A model generated the notes under the pieces. That model saw nothing but the letters and a program-made list of their open reading frames with translations. It was not told the origin of the DNA and did not search any database. A DNA stretch of 64,000 nt from Pachyseris speciosa (lineage: Eukaryota; Cnidaria; Anthozoa; Scleractinia; Pachyseridae). The DNA is taken from assembly GCA_016490735.1 (NCBI GenBank), contig JAEMWC010000237.1, positions 792,001 through 856,000 on the forward strand, in the 5' to 3' direction. Below, piece by piece: positions 46,732 to 57,267 of the stretch. A program made the position numbers and the translations under genes. Position 1 is the stretch's first letter. Every line of letters begins with the position of its first letter.

Positions 46732-47100
46732 TTAGGAAAAATCTGACGAATGCTGTAAATATATCACGTGCACCAGAAACTCAAATTTTCAGCCTAAAAT
46801 GTCAAAACATTAATGAGAGATTTTGATGAAACGTTGACACCAGGCGTGTCACTGTTTTATAAGGTATTCGCTTGACAAGTTGTGTGATCGAGTCAGAACA
46901 AAGAAATGATCTCAAAAGATAAAAAGTTTTTATGTTACAATAAATTCTCCCACCAAGTACCTTACGAAAAATATGAAAAATATTTACTCACAGTTTTAGG
47001 AGATAAGGTTAACCTCATCTCATATTAATGGTTAAAAGTAGTGGTAAACGGCGGACGTAAATGATAGATAAGTAACCAGGAGCGCATGCGTAGCGCCATG
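46732..47100 (-). repeat. Upstream flank of the pseudogene, paralogous to 62711-63010
   Basis: Blocks such as ATGAGAGATT, ACACCAGGC, GTATTCG.TTGACAAGTTGTG and TTCTCCCACC occur in the same order upstream of gene B. The duplication thus included the promoter side. Homology fades after the TTCTCCCACCAAGTACCTTAC segment at about 46949. Confidence 0.75.
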
Positions 47101-47150
47101 CTAGCTGGTTATAACTATTTCATATCCAGCATAATAATTTATCGGGGTAG

Positions 47151-47283
47151 TTAACGTCTGCGTCGCAACTGGAGGTTGGGTGCTCAGGGGCCTGGGGGCT
47201 GGTACCGCCGACCCAAACCCAGGTCGGTAGAACACCCCATAAGCCTGCCGTACCCGCAACCCAGCCACGAGCCCCGCCCGCCA
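47151..47283 (-). repeat. Split direct repeat Y2 (3' end of the element)
   Basis: Copy of Y1 at the left border; the + strand starts TTAACGTCTGCGTCGCAACT immediately after flank GGGGTAG. Confidence 0.93.
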
Positions 47284-47414
47284 CACCAGGCCCCAAACCA
47301 AGCACCCGTCACACTGAACTAGGAGTTCAGTGGAAGAAAAAACAAGTAAATAAATAAATAATAAGAATAAGAGTAAGAAGAAGAAGAAGAAAACTAAAGG
47401 GAGGGAAGGGAGGG

Positions 47415-47653
47415 GAAATACTCGAAAACACACGAGCTGTAACGCCCCGTACGCAATGCAAGTAAAAACTACCAGCACATGGAAAAGGTGCACGCATAAA
47501 ATAAACAGGACCGCCGCTGACCACTAAACTGCCTGAAGACGTCAGACATAAGCCAGAAAGGCTAACAGCAAACACAAACGCAAACGCCATGCCAATAAAC
47601 TGAGCAAAGACTTGCTCCTAGACGTTAACTAGGTTAAATTGCATTTAACCCCA
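47415..47653 (-). repeat. Split direct repeat X2
   Basis: 239 bp copy of X1 that abuts Y1 with one base between. Confidence 0.92.
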
Positions 47654-47654
47654 T

Positions 47655-47787
47655 TTAACGTCTGCGTCGCAACTGGAGGTTGGGTGCTCAGGGGCCTGGG
47701 GGCTGGTACCGCCGACCCAAACCCAGGTCGGTAGAACACCCCATAAGCCTGCCGTACCCGCAACCCAGCCACGAGCCCCGCCCGCCA
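47655..47787 (-). repeat. Split direct repeat Y1
   Basis: 133 bp, apparently identical to 47151-47283; GC-rich, containing GGTACCGCCGACCCAAACCC on the + strand. Confidence 0.93.
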
Positions 47788-47940
47788 TGCCGAAGGACCT
47801 CCGGGTAACAACCCGGAGAAATGGGGGCTCGTGGCCACTGAGCCACAGCCCCAGGGGACCCAAACCTGAGGCACCCAACTCCAAATGAAGTGACATCAAA
47901 ATACAACTTGCTAAACCAACTGATAAACACCCAAGTAAGA

Positions 47941-48680
47941 ACATCTGAACTGTTGAGAGGACGTAACGTTGTAGGCACCACTAAGCCACTGGCCTAAGGA
48001 CTTGAAAGAAAATTATCTGGGACTCCCCGGGAAGCTGCAGTAGTGACAGCACCAATCTGTCAGCTGTGGCCCGGGTAAGAACCATGATAACGAGCGGAGT
48101 GTAAAAGAGATTGGACCAAACAAGACAACCGCTGAATAGTAAAACGACACAAAATAGCCAGAAAGCTACCCAATTCAAGGCGATCACCAGGCAAATAACT
48201 TGTTCCCCCGGTCCAAGTAGATGACACAGCCCACGGAAAATGCACTGTTCAGTCGCAGAGGACTTGATGTGAACACTGAAGTATGTAGGATCCACCAACG
48301 CCTTAGCTTGCACGTCACTAACACCACTGAGGTGGACACCGGGGTCAAACGTAAAATAGTGATGAACTAGCCTGCGTGTAAAAGCCAGAGAACTCAAGCA
48401 AGACACGGTCCTGGGATGTGAGGACTGACGTGTGCTGAATGACCTGCAAGAGATAATCGTAATAGGAGAGGAACCCTGTACATGCCTATAGCCCTCAGTA
48501 CACACTCCAGCGGCAGACATTTGACCAAGTGATCAGGTAAACCACTGTAATGTGAAGGGACCACACTACACTGATGTACCTCATGATGGATAAGTGGTGG
48601 ACGTTGTCAGCCAAAAGCGATGCAAAATGGAAGAGTGACTGTTCAACAGCTGGCAAAAGAGCACCCTCTGGACTCAAACG
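47941..48680 (-). pseudogene. Degenerate tyrosine recombinase of the split-repeat element
   Basis: The fold can be followed through several frames. The core-binding part gives FHFASLLADNVHHLSIMRYI (about 48620), then GLPDHLVKCLPLECVLRAI; the catalytic domain gives FDPGVHLSGVSDVQ, SVHIKSSATEQCIFRG (48250-48300), the H-x-x-R side as IGAVTTAASRGVPDNFL (about 48050-48005) and the tail KSLGQWLSGAYN (about 48000-47965) with the W and a Tyr position. The His-x-x-Arg itself is eroded. At least four frameshifts are needed. The arrangement matches YRs of retroelements rather than bacterial integrases. Recognition rests on motif spacing by eye. Confidence 0.75.
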
Positions 48681-48859
48681 GCCATCCTAACAGCGGAAAC
48701 AGACCTAGCGATGTTGGGCTGATATGTAAAAATGATGACAGTGTAGATGTGGGAAGGCCCTGGGCGAGCACAAAGGAATCTCGCTGTAAACAAGAACTCG
48801 CAAATACCGCTAACCTCCAATGGCTGAAGTCACGCAAACTACGTCTAGGACAAAACACT

Positions 48860-49073
48860 CCCTACAGTCTCGCAAACCACAGAAGGGACACCAAACACCC
48901 TAGGCAGGACACACAGAGCCACAAAAAACACAAACAAAACAAACAAACAAACAAAAACAATATATATATATATATGTAAATAAATAGAATAATATAATAT
49001 AATAAATAATAATAAAATAACCCACTCATCGCAAATATACGCTAATAAACGCGATAACCCAACTACGCCACAA

Positions 49074-49104
<31 letters not shown>

Positions 49105-51430
49105 CAAAAAAAACAAAAACAAAAACAAAACCAAAAAAAACTGAGTAGAGTGAAATTCTGAGCACGTGCAAAGGAGCATGCCTAAACTGCAAGAGGATAC
49201 CGCTGGCCATGCAATTGCCCGCAGACCTGAACCAGGCCCAAAACAGTAATGTAACAACAAACGCCCAAATGTTAATGAGCCACCTGTGCTCAAACTATAC
49301 GCCAATAAACGCTAACGCCACGCTACGCCACGCCACACCACCAAGGAGCAAACTTGCTCCAGGTTGTAAACTAAGAAATTACATTTAACCCTATTAAATA
49401 CCACTAGCCGCATATGGCTACAGTCCTGGTAACCGCATAAGGAATACAAACACCCTTGACAGGACACGCAATCCTCTAACAAAAAAAAAAAAAAAAAAAA
49501 AACCCAAACAGACCAAGTGACAATGCTCGTAGTAGTAACTAAAGTTAAATAGCATTAAGTAAATCAATAATAACACGCAACAAAAACTATACGCACACCG
49601 CCACAGGCCTGCAAAAACGCATTGGGGATACAAACACCCTAGACAGGACATGCAAAAATGCAAATAAAACCGCCAACCGCTCACCACAAACAATACGCAA
49701 TAAAACACTGCCAACCACACACCACTAACATCCTGCACAGCGCATAAGGGATACAAACACCCTAGACAGGACACACAAATCCACTACAAAACGCTAACCG
49801 CTCACCACAAAAAATGATGCAACAAAACACTGCCCAACCGCACACTTCCACAGTCCTGCAGAACGCATTGGGGAAACAAAAAACTCAGACAGGACACGCA
49901 AACAACGCTAACAAACTGCTTACCACAAAAAACAAACACGCAACAAAACACCGACAACTGCATATAGCTACAGTCCTGCAAAAACGCATAAGGGATACAA
50001 ACACCCCAGACAGGACACGCAAATCCTCTAACAAAAAAAAAAAACGCTAACCGACCAACTGAAAATGCTACTAGTAGTAACTTAAGTAAATTGCATTAAC
50101 TAAATTAATAATAAATAACTAAATAAATAAATAAAAAAAAATAATAACCGCACCGCAAAAACATGAAAATAAATCCAGCTACCGTTGAAGCATAGAATGC
50201 TAAAGACTAGTCGGATAGACTGGAGAATAAACTATAGAATGCGAGTGGTCAAAGAAGAAAAACACTAACAGACCAAAACTGCCGATGCTCCTGGTATTAA
50301 AAAAAAAAAAACAAAAACAAAAAAAAAAAACAAAACAAAAACAAAAAACAAAAAACAAAAAACAAAAAACAAAAACAAAAACAAAAAAAAAAACAAAAAC
50401 AAAAACAAAAAACATGGATCCACGAAAAACCGCTAACCGCTCCTAAGACAAACGTGGTGGTGACACTGGTACCCTCTGCCCAAGGGATCCCAAGGGTTAA
50501 TCAGCTACGGTTATGACAGGTCACGCAAATTCGCAGAAAAACCGCCAAACGCTAGTCGCACAGAAGTATGGTAATAACTACCGCGAATCGTAAAAGACAG
50601 GACACGCAAACCGCCAGCCGCCAGCCGCCAGCCAAATTGTGCGCTAAAAATACCACTGACATAAAGGTTTATTAAAATAAAATGTATAGAAATATTAACC
50701 GCTTACGACAGGACACGCAAATCCACTAACCTAATCACACAAAAAGTACGCTAACAAATACCGCTAACCGCTACAGACAGGACATGCAAACCCGCTAGAA
50801 ACCGTAAACCGCTAAATGCACAATGTACGCTAATAAATTCCGCTAAGAACACGCAAATCCGCCAAATACTTACCACTAACCGCAAGAGGTTCACGAAAAA
50901 ACCCCAGCAGAGGGCCGAGATAGTCGCACAACTGTGTACTGAAAATACCACTAACCGCTTTAAGACAGGACACGCAAATCCACTGGGCTAGTCGCACAAA
51001 ATGTGCGCTAATAAATACCCCTAACCGCTAAAGACAGGGCACCGTAAACCGCTAAAAAGCACAAATGTACGCTAATAAATACCGCTAAGGTAAAAACCGC
51101 TAATCGCTCACCGGGAAAAATACTCTACCAAATACTTACCACTAACCGCCAGAGGTTCACGAAAAATCCCCGAAGCGGACCGAGTTGAAGCCAGTAATGA
51201 ATGCAACCTCAACATACCTGCAAAAACCGTACAAGAGCCAGCCACCACCCTAGCAGCACTAAAACCAACACTCATCATAACCGGTGGAGCGCATGACACC
51301 GGAGCGGTGGGATCCCCGATCGCCGCGAACAGTGGCCGAGAACTGTACTTGTGCCACGGCCATCGCTATCTCAACCGAAAGAGAGGAAGAAGCTCCCGTG
51401 GAAAAGGCGTCCTGACTACAACCGCGACCT
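48860..51430 (+). repeat. A/C-rich, G/T-poor region with degenerate short repeats
   Basis: The + strand is strongly A and C biased. A degenerate unit containing GGGATACAAACACCC and AGACAGGACACGCAAA recurs near 48885, 49445, 49625, 49750, 49870 and 49990, and shorter GACAGGACACGCAAA pieces continue to about 50970, mixed with AACCGCTAA-type units and A-rich runs (49070-49140, 49480-49501, 50298-50415). Open frames in it are low complexity and not considered genes. Confidence 0.8.
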
Positions 51431-51682
51431 AGACGATGAGGGGGAATGAAGTGGAAGCTGTAGGGTCGAGCTGTTGTAGATTGAGCGTGAAGATTTACCA
51501 TGTCGGACTGGAGCACACCAGAAAAAAGGCGCCAACACGCGACAATGAGATGCGAAAGATAACGCTGCAAAAACCCTCAATAAAACGGCGGAAAAAGCTA
51601 CTAAGGAAGGACAATACCAATGGAAGCGAAGTCCGTCGACTGCGAACAACTTAAGGTCTATAAGCCCCAAAAAAGTAGAACA

Positions 51683-51921
51683 GAAATACTCGAAAACACA
51701 CGAGCTGTAACGCCCCGTACGCAGAGCAAGTAAAAACTACCAGCACATGGAAAAGGTGCACGCATAAAATAAACAGGACCGCCGCTGACCACTGGACTGC
51801 CTGAAGACGTCAGACATAAGCCAGAAAGGCTAACAGCAAACGCAAACGCAAACGCCATGCCAATGAACTGAGCAAAGACTTGCTCCTAGACATTAACTAG
51901 GTTAAATTGCATTTAACCCCA
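51683..51921 (-). repeat. Split direct repeat X1 (5' end of the element)
   Basis: 239 bp, nearly identical to 47415-47653; begins (- strand) TGGGGTTAAATGCAATTTAA. Confidence 0.92.
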
Positions 51922-51924
51922 TAA

Positions 51925-52560
51925 TAATTGTTTTACTCAAAACCTCTAGGATATATAGATTAATAAGTGTCAGTCTGAACAAAGAAGTGAAGGTAAGGAA
52001 CCCAGACTGAGAAACTGAGATCGGAAAAAAGAAACATATTTTCGATTACATGCTTCACCGAAAAGGCCCGAGATTTTCAATTGGCTTCTCGGCAGAGAAG
52101 ACGCTCCACTTTTGGAAGAAAAGTGCTCTCAGTATCCGGCTGTGGTAAATAGCCAGTGGTTTCGTGAAAGTAATTTCTGTCATTGTTGAAAACTGTTGGT
52201 AGCGTGAGGGCATACATACGAAAATCAATAAGGGTTGAAGTGAACAGCGCCATGTGCGAATTTTATTGAAATTTCAGTTTTAGCTTATTCTTATGAAATT
52301 GGTCAGAAACAACTAAGGAAAAAGCAAGAGGATGAAAAAAAAATTGGATCACAGGCCAGACAGAATAACAACAGGAATAGTGATTCTTCTTTCAAAACAT
52401 CGGATGTTTAAGCTCTGGAAGATTGGAGCTGATGCTTTTTAGGTTGCGCCGAGTTCACTGGTCAGTAAAATAACATTTTCCAATTGTGCCAAACGTTTTA
52501 GTTTCAGAGTTACACCAAAGTCAACTGACTTTCACTCATGCAATCGTAATTACAGGTGAT
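51925..52560 (+). repeat. Direct duplication copy 1 (pair with 53720-54430)
   Basis: Shared blocks in order: AAGGAAC..AGACTGAGAAACTGA, ATTACATGCTTCACCGAAAA, CTCTCAGTATCCGGCTGTGG, CAGCGCCATGTGCGAATTT and AAATAACATTTTCCA. The copies differ by substitutions and small indels and lie about 1.8 kb apart. Confidence 0.85.
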
Positions 52561-53246
52561 CAATGTAATGGCACATTAAATACATAACTGTAAATATATA
52601 CATGCATAACACTGACCTATATCTGCTAGACATGTGATCTAACTAATGCCATCATAATCAATGATGTGTTTCGTGGCTTCGAACTGCCTGCTCGACCACG
52701 TGTTTAAAAATTTCAATAAATACTGTTGTATGGCGCCCTCAGCAATTATGTCCGAAGATGCCATAAAGGAGTGAGTCAACAGTCCCCAAATGAAATGGTC
52801 TCTATTTGTTGCAAAATGTGCTATGTTTGGAATACTGACAAGTCAAACAATCAGCCTTCTCCCTAATATTAATAATAAAGTTCATCGCTGAATTCAATGC
52901 GTGCGGCCTATCTAGGGAATTCAGTGGAATTCAATGAATAACGGTACTGCTAACTTAATTAGTTATCTCTACTAAATTTATTCCCTGGTGAAATGAATGA
53001 ATGAAGTCTACTATTCCTTAGAGTGGAATTTGTGGACGTCCAACAGTCAAGAATGCAGTCCTAACTCGACGAGATATCCAAACTGCTTACTGAATCAGCA
53101 CAACAACCCTGGTTGTTTCAGACTTTTATGGGAAAATAACCATAACTAATTTAATCGGATGATCACAGGGTAACCAATAATAAAAAAGAAAGTTTCCTTT
53201 TGAATAGCGAGAATTACTAAGGCCTTGCCGTGAGTTTGTGTTATAT
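52561..53246. other. Non-coding stretch
   Basis: No gene or recognised repeat. Confidence 0.4.
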
Positions 53247-53521
53247 TAGAGCGCTTTTCAATTGAGTGTCGTAAAACCAAAACCAAAGCAATAACTCTGA
53301 CCAATCACAACAGAAGTAAGCAGTGCAATGAGCCAATCAGAATACGAAGCAATTACATGTAGCCGGCGCAAAGCGTGGGAAAATACGGGCGTGCAAGTCA
53401 CGATTGGTTTTGGTTTTTCTTCTCATTGGTTGAGAAAATGGCGCGAGTTTTCCTGGCCAATCACAGAGCGAAGCAATGCAAAACCATAATTACTTTCGAC
53501 ACTCAATTGAAAACCGCTCTA
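53247..53521. mobile_element. MITE with TIR TAGAGCGCTTTTCAAT (copy 2, inverted)
   Basis: 275 bp, starts TAGAGCGCTTTTCAATTGAG and ends CTCAATTGAAAACCGCTCTA. It is the reverse orientation of copy 1 at 35532-35817 and shares its CCAAT-like interior. Confidence 0.9.
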
Positions 53522-53719
53522 TCTGTCGATTTCGACAGATAATGCAAATCTCGGCCATAATAAATAACGCTATAAAAAAAAATAAAAAATAAATAAAAAA
53601 AATAACTGTGATAACTATAATCGCTGTAATAACTGTGAGTGCTGGAGAGCGGTGGTGTAAAATGATAGATAACGGTAAACTTGTTGTGACCACTTCATAT
53701 CCAGCATAATAATTGATCG

Positions 53720-54430
53720 GAGAAGAATAATTATTCCATCATAAATACTGAAAGTAAAAGTGAGTAAGGAACGCTAGCCCAGACTAAGAAACTGAAATCA
53801 GCAGAAAAGAAATCATTTTTCAATTACATGCTTCACCGAAAAGGCCTGAGGAACTTTCGAAGTGTTTCAACGTTTCTCTGCCAAGAAGAAGCTCCACCGT
53901 TTTGGAAGACCACTGCTCTCAGTATCCGGCTGTGGTAAATGGTCAGCGGTTTCGTGTAAGTTTATTTCTATCATTGTTAAAAGCTGATGGTATGGCTTTG
54001 ACTGGTTGAATTACGCGTGTTACTTTGTAAATTAGCATTCAAACAACAGCGCCATGTGCGAATTTGATCGAAATTTCAGTTTCAGCTGAACATATCTTTC
54101 GAACGAAACTGGCAAGAAACAAGTAACTATGGAAAAAGCAAGAGAAATTTCAGGATTATTCATCTTCTTGGAATTTCTTTTTAAAATGTATCCTATGTGT
54201 GGCGCCAGAAACTGGATCACAGGAGGGCAGAAAAAACATACGGAATAACGAATCTTCTCAGTTTTACAAAACATCGATTGTTTAACTCTGGAAGGTTGAA
54301 GACGATGATTAGTAAGTTGCATCGAGTTCACTGATAAAATAACATTTTCCATTAATTTGTGTTAAGCGTTTTAATTTAGTTTCTCAGCCTAAAGTCAAAT
54401 GAAGTCCACTCATGTAGCGTACTAAAGTAC
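53720..54430 (+). repeat. Direct duplication copy 2 (pair with 51925-52560)
   Basis: Its upstream edge (CATATCCAGCATAATAATTG at 53696) also matches the left flank of the 47151-51921 element at 47121, so this copy preserves what the locus looked like before that element inserted. Confidence 0.8.
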
Positions 54431-55014
54431 TATATTTACCTCAACTACTTCTGTGTAGAATGAAGGACAGCGTAAAATCACGTGATTTCGATTTTGGGTG
54501 ATTTAACAAATGATTATCACTTATACAACCTCGACTACGAAATTTATACCACATTAGGGAAAAAACTGTACCAAACTAATGAAGTTTTGTTAGTAGTGAC
54601 ATTTTGAGTCGAATTTTTTTGAATTTATAAGCTGATTAAAGTCCGCTGTTCACGGTTAAGCGCATACGCGAGAAGAACAGCACAAAAATAAATTGTACGG
54701 GTCGACACTGAATTTGATGTTCGTTTATCGTGGAAGAATCTGTTGAAATCGAGCACGAAATTTGGTCATCCGGTCTTTGCTCTCCACTTTTTACACTCTT
54801 TGGTTTCTATTGTAAATATAAGTTCGATATTTGGGAGTTTGAAAGTTTTTTTAGCAGTCGAATCGGCATTTTAGTCGATGGCTAGTCAAAACAGACATCG
54901 TGGCCGACCAGCGACGGGACCTTCTATGGAATCTCTGGAGGCACAGAAGTTGAACCGGTCAATCTGAAGTGGTTTTTGAAGATGAAGAAGACCGATGACT
55001 GGCCGTTCTCTAGC
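54431..55014. other. Non-coding stretch
   Basis: A 29-codon open piece at 54879-54967 (MASQNRHRGRPATGPSM...) is too short to call. Nothing else is seen. Confidence 0.35.
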
Positions 55015-55800
55015 CCTTTAACTCCTGAGTTACTCCAATTTTTTTTAGTAAATTTTTGGTGATAATCAGTATGGAGCTCTAATCTCCATATAATGAGTTG
55101 TGATGAAAATAACTGCAGTCTTGTGACACTGCAGGCTCCAACTAAGGTGTGACGTCACGCACATTAGCGGCCGTTGTTCGTTTACCGAGTCAACAAACTT
55201 GATTCTGGTAAATTTGCCGCTTTATAAGTGTTTTCCGAGCCATTTTCCTCTACAAAGGGCCCCCAGGCAGGCATCATTAAGCTGGAATTTGGGTAAAGGC
55301 AAGCCTTTGAAAGAAACCAGAGGTGAGAGTCGGTTTCTTGCTAAATGAGACATCAAATATGCTTCGTAGCTAATATGGCGGTCGATAACCGAAGCTGTCT
55401 CTCTGGTCACTTTGTGGAAGGATTCCAGGACCTACCAAGGCAATTTGGGCTAGTTTTGACTGGTAAAAAGTTCAATCGACGTCATATTTTCCTGGTAGTA
55501 CTGGGTGGCCCGATAGTTGACTTTCCCAGAATTCTTTTGGGGCGTGAACAAGGCAACTTGAGATACGCGAGATTGGCTCCAATAAAATGGCTAAACCATG
55601 GCCCGCGGAAAAAGTGAGATGAAAATTGCCATCCAGTAGCTAAAGTCTGGCCTTAAGGTTTGCTTTAAATGTAGAATTTTGATTTTTCGGCAATGTTTTT
55701 TTTATTAAAAAGTTGACCTTAAAAATGTGCAATTTTGGTGGTGTTCTTTGGTCAAAATAGTGGCATTTTGGGGTTTGTTACCAAACAAACAGTGCTATGT
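55015..55800 (+). repeat. Dispersed repeat, inverted copy of 2865-3490
   Basis: Longer and somewhat diverged member of the family described at 2865-3490, starting at CTTTAACTCCTGAGTTACT. Confidence 0.7.
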
Positions 55801-56244
55801 AGCAAAAATCGGATATTGTAGTCGGTATTTTTGGCTGTAATAGTTGCAACAAACACCAGTTCGTGCTATTCACACATTATTATGACGTTCTGACAAAATT
55901 CAAACAAGAAATAAATCATAAAAGCGAAAAGACGTATTTTCCACGCATATATGGGTGGTTAGGATGCAAAGGGCTAGAGGCGCTAGATCTGGCCCACCAT
56001 ATTTTTCAATATGTTTTGCTGGTTTGTTTGTTTTTTGTTATGACAAGAATCAGAAGTTGTCAAGGTCACGATAATATAGCAAAACAAAGCAAATTAAAGA
56101 AACACATTTCAACCGAGTGGGTTTTCAGTGAATATTTTAAGACAACTGATGCAATCGCCTGGCGTGGAATTGGATCAGTATTGAACAATAGCATCGACCA
56201 GTTATCAGCACTCGGGAAACGATGACCGTAAGTGCACTTATTTA
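55801..56244. other. Non-coding stretch
   Basis: A 120-codon + strand open frame covers 55863-56225, but it shows no known motif or exon context, and its end runs into the region antisense to the exon-4 relic. Confidence 0.35.
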
Positions 56245-56405
56245 GGTAGACGTTGAGAAGCCTCAGCGAGTCGCAACGACAGCAGCCTCATAAACCACAA
56301 CGAAAAGTATGGTAGCGATGCCACAAGTGAACGACAGAGACGATGTTCAAAACTTGGCGATATTTGAATTCCTTCTTGCTTGTTCGTAATCCCCTCGATC
56401 ATATG
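56245..56405 (-). pseudogene. Relic copy of dispanin gene B last exon
   Basis: On the - strand AYDRGDYEQARRNSNIAK matches gene B exon 4 (AYDRGDYEQARSNSNIAK) almost exactly. A deletion near 56350 then shifts the frame into a stop, and the membrane helix is lost. The surrounding DNA (GATGA.CGT..A.GCACTTATTTAGGTA at 56222) also matches the flank at 57077, so a block at least 200 bp long was duplicated. It lies 0.7 kb downstream of gene B's own last exon. Confidence 0.85.
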
Positions 56406-57102
56406 CATATGAATAAATAACGCATGCTGCGGGAGAACTGTTGTGCAGTTCCCAACCACAGCTCTAAAATTTGCTGTGTGGGACTGTTGCTTAAAGGAGT
56501 GCTTAACACTCGCCTCCACAGTAAAGAGCAACAGAGGTAAACTTTCGGGTTCACTGTTGCTCGACGGCTATGCCGTGGTAATGAGTCCTAACAAAAACGA
56601 AACAGCTGTCCAGGGCTGCAACTGCCTGGGTGATGTGGCTGTGCCCATGCGTCAGGTACTGGCCAGGCCGTGGGTTGTTTGAGTGTGCCACTTACTTTAA
56701 ATTTTACTTCATTTATGCAAGTCAGTAATTGTGTTATAGGGTTCCCTTTACATGGAGTACTACAAAGTAATAAGTTAATTAAAATTACACGATGTAGCAT
56801 ACACAACTGCTTTATTCATCTCAACTACTAGCTTTGTACAATAATATATTACGTCAAATCACGTGATTATGGTTTTGGGCGCTGTAACCAATGATTATCA
56901 CTTATACAAAAATTAGGCACAGCCAAATTAGTTTTGTTTGCAATTCACAATATTGAATCGACTGTTACAGTTTGATTGAGGTAGCTTGTTAAAGAGTAAA
57001 TTAAAGCTCTTTCACTTGAAAATGCAAATTACTTTCGGTTTAGTATTTACGCTACATTTCCTATTTCCAGCGCTTGGGGATGATGATCGTTAAAGCACTT
57101 AT

Positions 57103-57267
57103 TTAGGTAACAGTTGAGACGGCTGAGCCAACAACAACAGCAAACCAAATGATTAGAAAAACTATCAGACCGATCCCCAGAACGATAGAGACGATATTTA
57201 GCCACTTGGCAATATTTGAGTTGCTCCTTGCTTGTTCGTAATCTCCTCGATCATATGCACTGTCCAC
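57103..57267 (-). CDS. Gene B exon 4, CD225 second half and stop
   Basis: Acceptor CTGGCAG, VDSAYDRGDYEQARSN to VVVGSAVSTVT, stop. It carries the conserved loop and second membrane helix. Confidence 0.94.
   Translation of the reverse strand: MDSAYDRGDYEQARSNSNIAKWLNIVSIVLGIGLIVFLIIWFAVVVGSAVSTVT

Larger units (their letters stand above)
47151..51921 (-). mobile_element. YR element with split direct repeats (Ngaro/PAT-like layout), no RT seen
   Basis: On the - strand the order is X1 (51921-51683), internal region, degenerate tyrosine recombinase (about 48680-47941), Y1 (47787-47655), X2 (47653-47415), spacer, Y2 (47283-47151). This X1...Y1-X2-Y2 order is the split-direct-repeat layout known from Ngaro/PAT elements. 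Y1 and X2 are separated by a single base, so that junction reproduces the element's two outer ends joined. The flanks show no clear target duplication: comparison with the related locus near 53700 suggests a clean insertion. I found no gag or RT motifs; the 2.5 kb middle is very A/C-rich on the + strand. It is probably a non-autonomous or very decayed YR element. Confidence 0.8.

Noticed and set aside
47327..47590. Hydrophobic - strand frame (MAFAFVFAVSLSGLCL...) and its copy at 51658-51858
   Set aside because: It lies within the X direct repeats of the split-repeat element; duplication explains the two frames.
49063..50415. F/V/C-rich - strand frames
   Set aside because: Low-complexity products of A/C-rich DNA.
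47415..51921. LTR retrotransposon with 239-bp LTRs
   Set aside because: The second interlocked repeat (Y) and the YR relic fit split direct repeats; there are no LTR-type ends, primer site or DDE integrase.
55863..56225. 120-codon + strand open frame
   Set aside because: No motif, no exon borders, and it abuts the antisense of the gene B exon-4 relic.
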